In this document: piece after piece, positions 63,859 through 64,000 of the stretch
How positions within the stretch are numbered: position 1 is the stretch's first letter
How the letters are laid out: each line of letters begins with the position of its first letter
Source of the DNA: an uncultured Fidelibacterota bacterium
GTDB lineage: Bacteria; Fidelibacterota; Marinisomatia; Marinisomatales; Marinisomataceae
NCBI GenBank assembly: GCA_902629855.1
Contig: CACOSI010000004.1
Span: 61,045 to 125,044 of the forward strand
Direction of reading: 5' to 3'
Length of the DNA: 64,000 nucleotides
Made by a program: the position numbers and the translations under genes
Notes under the pieces: generated by a model
What the model was told of the DNA's origin: nothing
The model's input: only the letters and a program-made list of their open reading frames with translations
Database searches by the model: none

Positions 63859-64000
63859 TATTTTTTAGCAGCACCAGTTATTTTTGAGGCTCTCCATCTC
63901 TTTGTTTTACTAATAGGACGGGTAGAAATTAATTGAACAACATCTCCAACTTTAAATGCATTACCTTCGTCATGAGCATAATATTTTTTGGAACGCTTAA
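63858..64000 (-). CDS. rpsQ: Ribosomal protein uS17 (5' end cut by window edge)
   Basis: Last 46 codons are present, in the frame [20 protein letters not shown], then [18 protein letters not shown] and a basic tail. The Y.AHDE..F..GD.V...ETRP pattern is S17. Its N-terminal part lies beyond base 64000. TAATG overlap with rplN, as expected for the spc operon order. Confidence 0.93.
   Translation of the reverse strand, partial: KRSKKYYAHDEGNAFKVGDVVQLISTRPISKTKRWRASKITGAAKK

Overview
The window is one contiguous piece of a low-GC (roughly 30 %, by eye) bacterial chromosome with almost no intergenic space. It has no insertion sequence, prophage, integrase or CRISPR array. Short lipoprotein and signal peptides ending in FAQ, FSQ or YAQ, a bL36 with only one cysteine, a YwaF-type membrane protein and many TPR proteins suggest a streamlined marine bacterium. 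An uncultivated member of the FCB side such as Marinimicrobia/SAR406 fits best; this is an inference from family flavour and not proven by any marker seen here.

Layout. 1-9.8 kb: infB (cut by the left edge) and nusA, a TPR protein, trhO, then a group of exported proteins (two tandem paralogues, a P19/Tp34-like metal protein, a PqqB-like metallo-hydrolase) and an acyl-CoA ligase. 9.8-15 kb: tRNA-Leu, signal peptidase I, RNase HII, then an alanine/glycine:cation symporter and an inositol-phosphatase family enzyme on the plus strand. 14.4-20.6 kb: a tightly overlapping replication, repair and phospholipid operon, dnaX-ebfC-recR-pgsA-pgpA-cinA-recA-osmC. 20.7-25 kb: TPR lipoprotein, yaaA, thioesterase, SDR, and a divergent steroid-reductase-like membrane enzyme. 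25-27.1 kb: the translation operon tRNA-Ser(UGA)-gltX-tRNA-Arg(ACG)-tadA. 27.2-36.6 kb: YceI protein, yjjX, umuDC, an orphan THI5-like protein, an acidic repeat protein, CNNM transporter, hydrolase and three tRNAs. 36.6-42.8 kb: tldD-pmbA, hsp20, a cystathionine beta-synthase-like enzyme, uvrC. 42.8-53 kb: trkA-trkH, acpS-murA, a TPR protein, the secG-tRNA-Leu(GAG) pair, tpiA, pgk, gdhA. 53-54.7 kb: tRNA-Met and a divergent sulfotransferase/fRMsr pair. 54.7-64 kb: the spc/alpha ribosomal operon from rpsQ (cut by the right edge) to rplQ, all on the minus strand.

Most genes are housekeeping. The points most worth checking are: uvrC has no usual start codon and appears to start at ATC behind a perfect GGAGGT; RecR and DnaX, encoded two genes apart, have both lost their structural zinc cysteines, and uL36-type zinc ligands are missing too; dnaX carries an A7 slip site exactly where a gamma-like short form would end; tadA sits beside its own substrate tRNA; several mRNAs begin 2-15 bases after a tRNA 3' end; and six of seven convergent gene ends abut or overlap.
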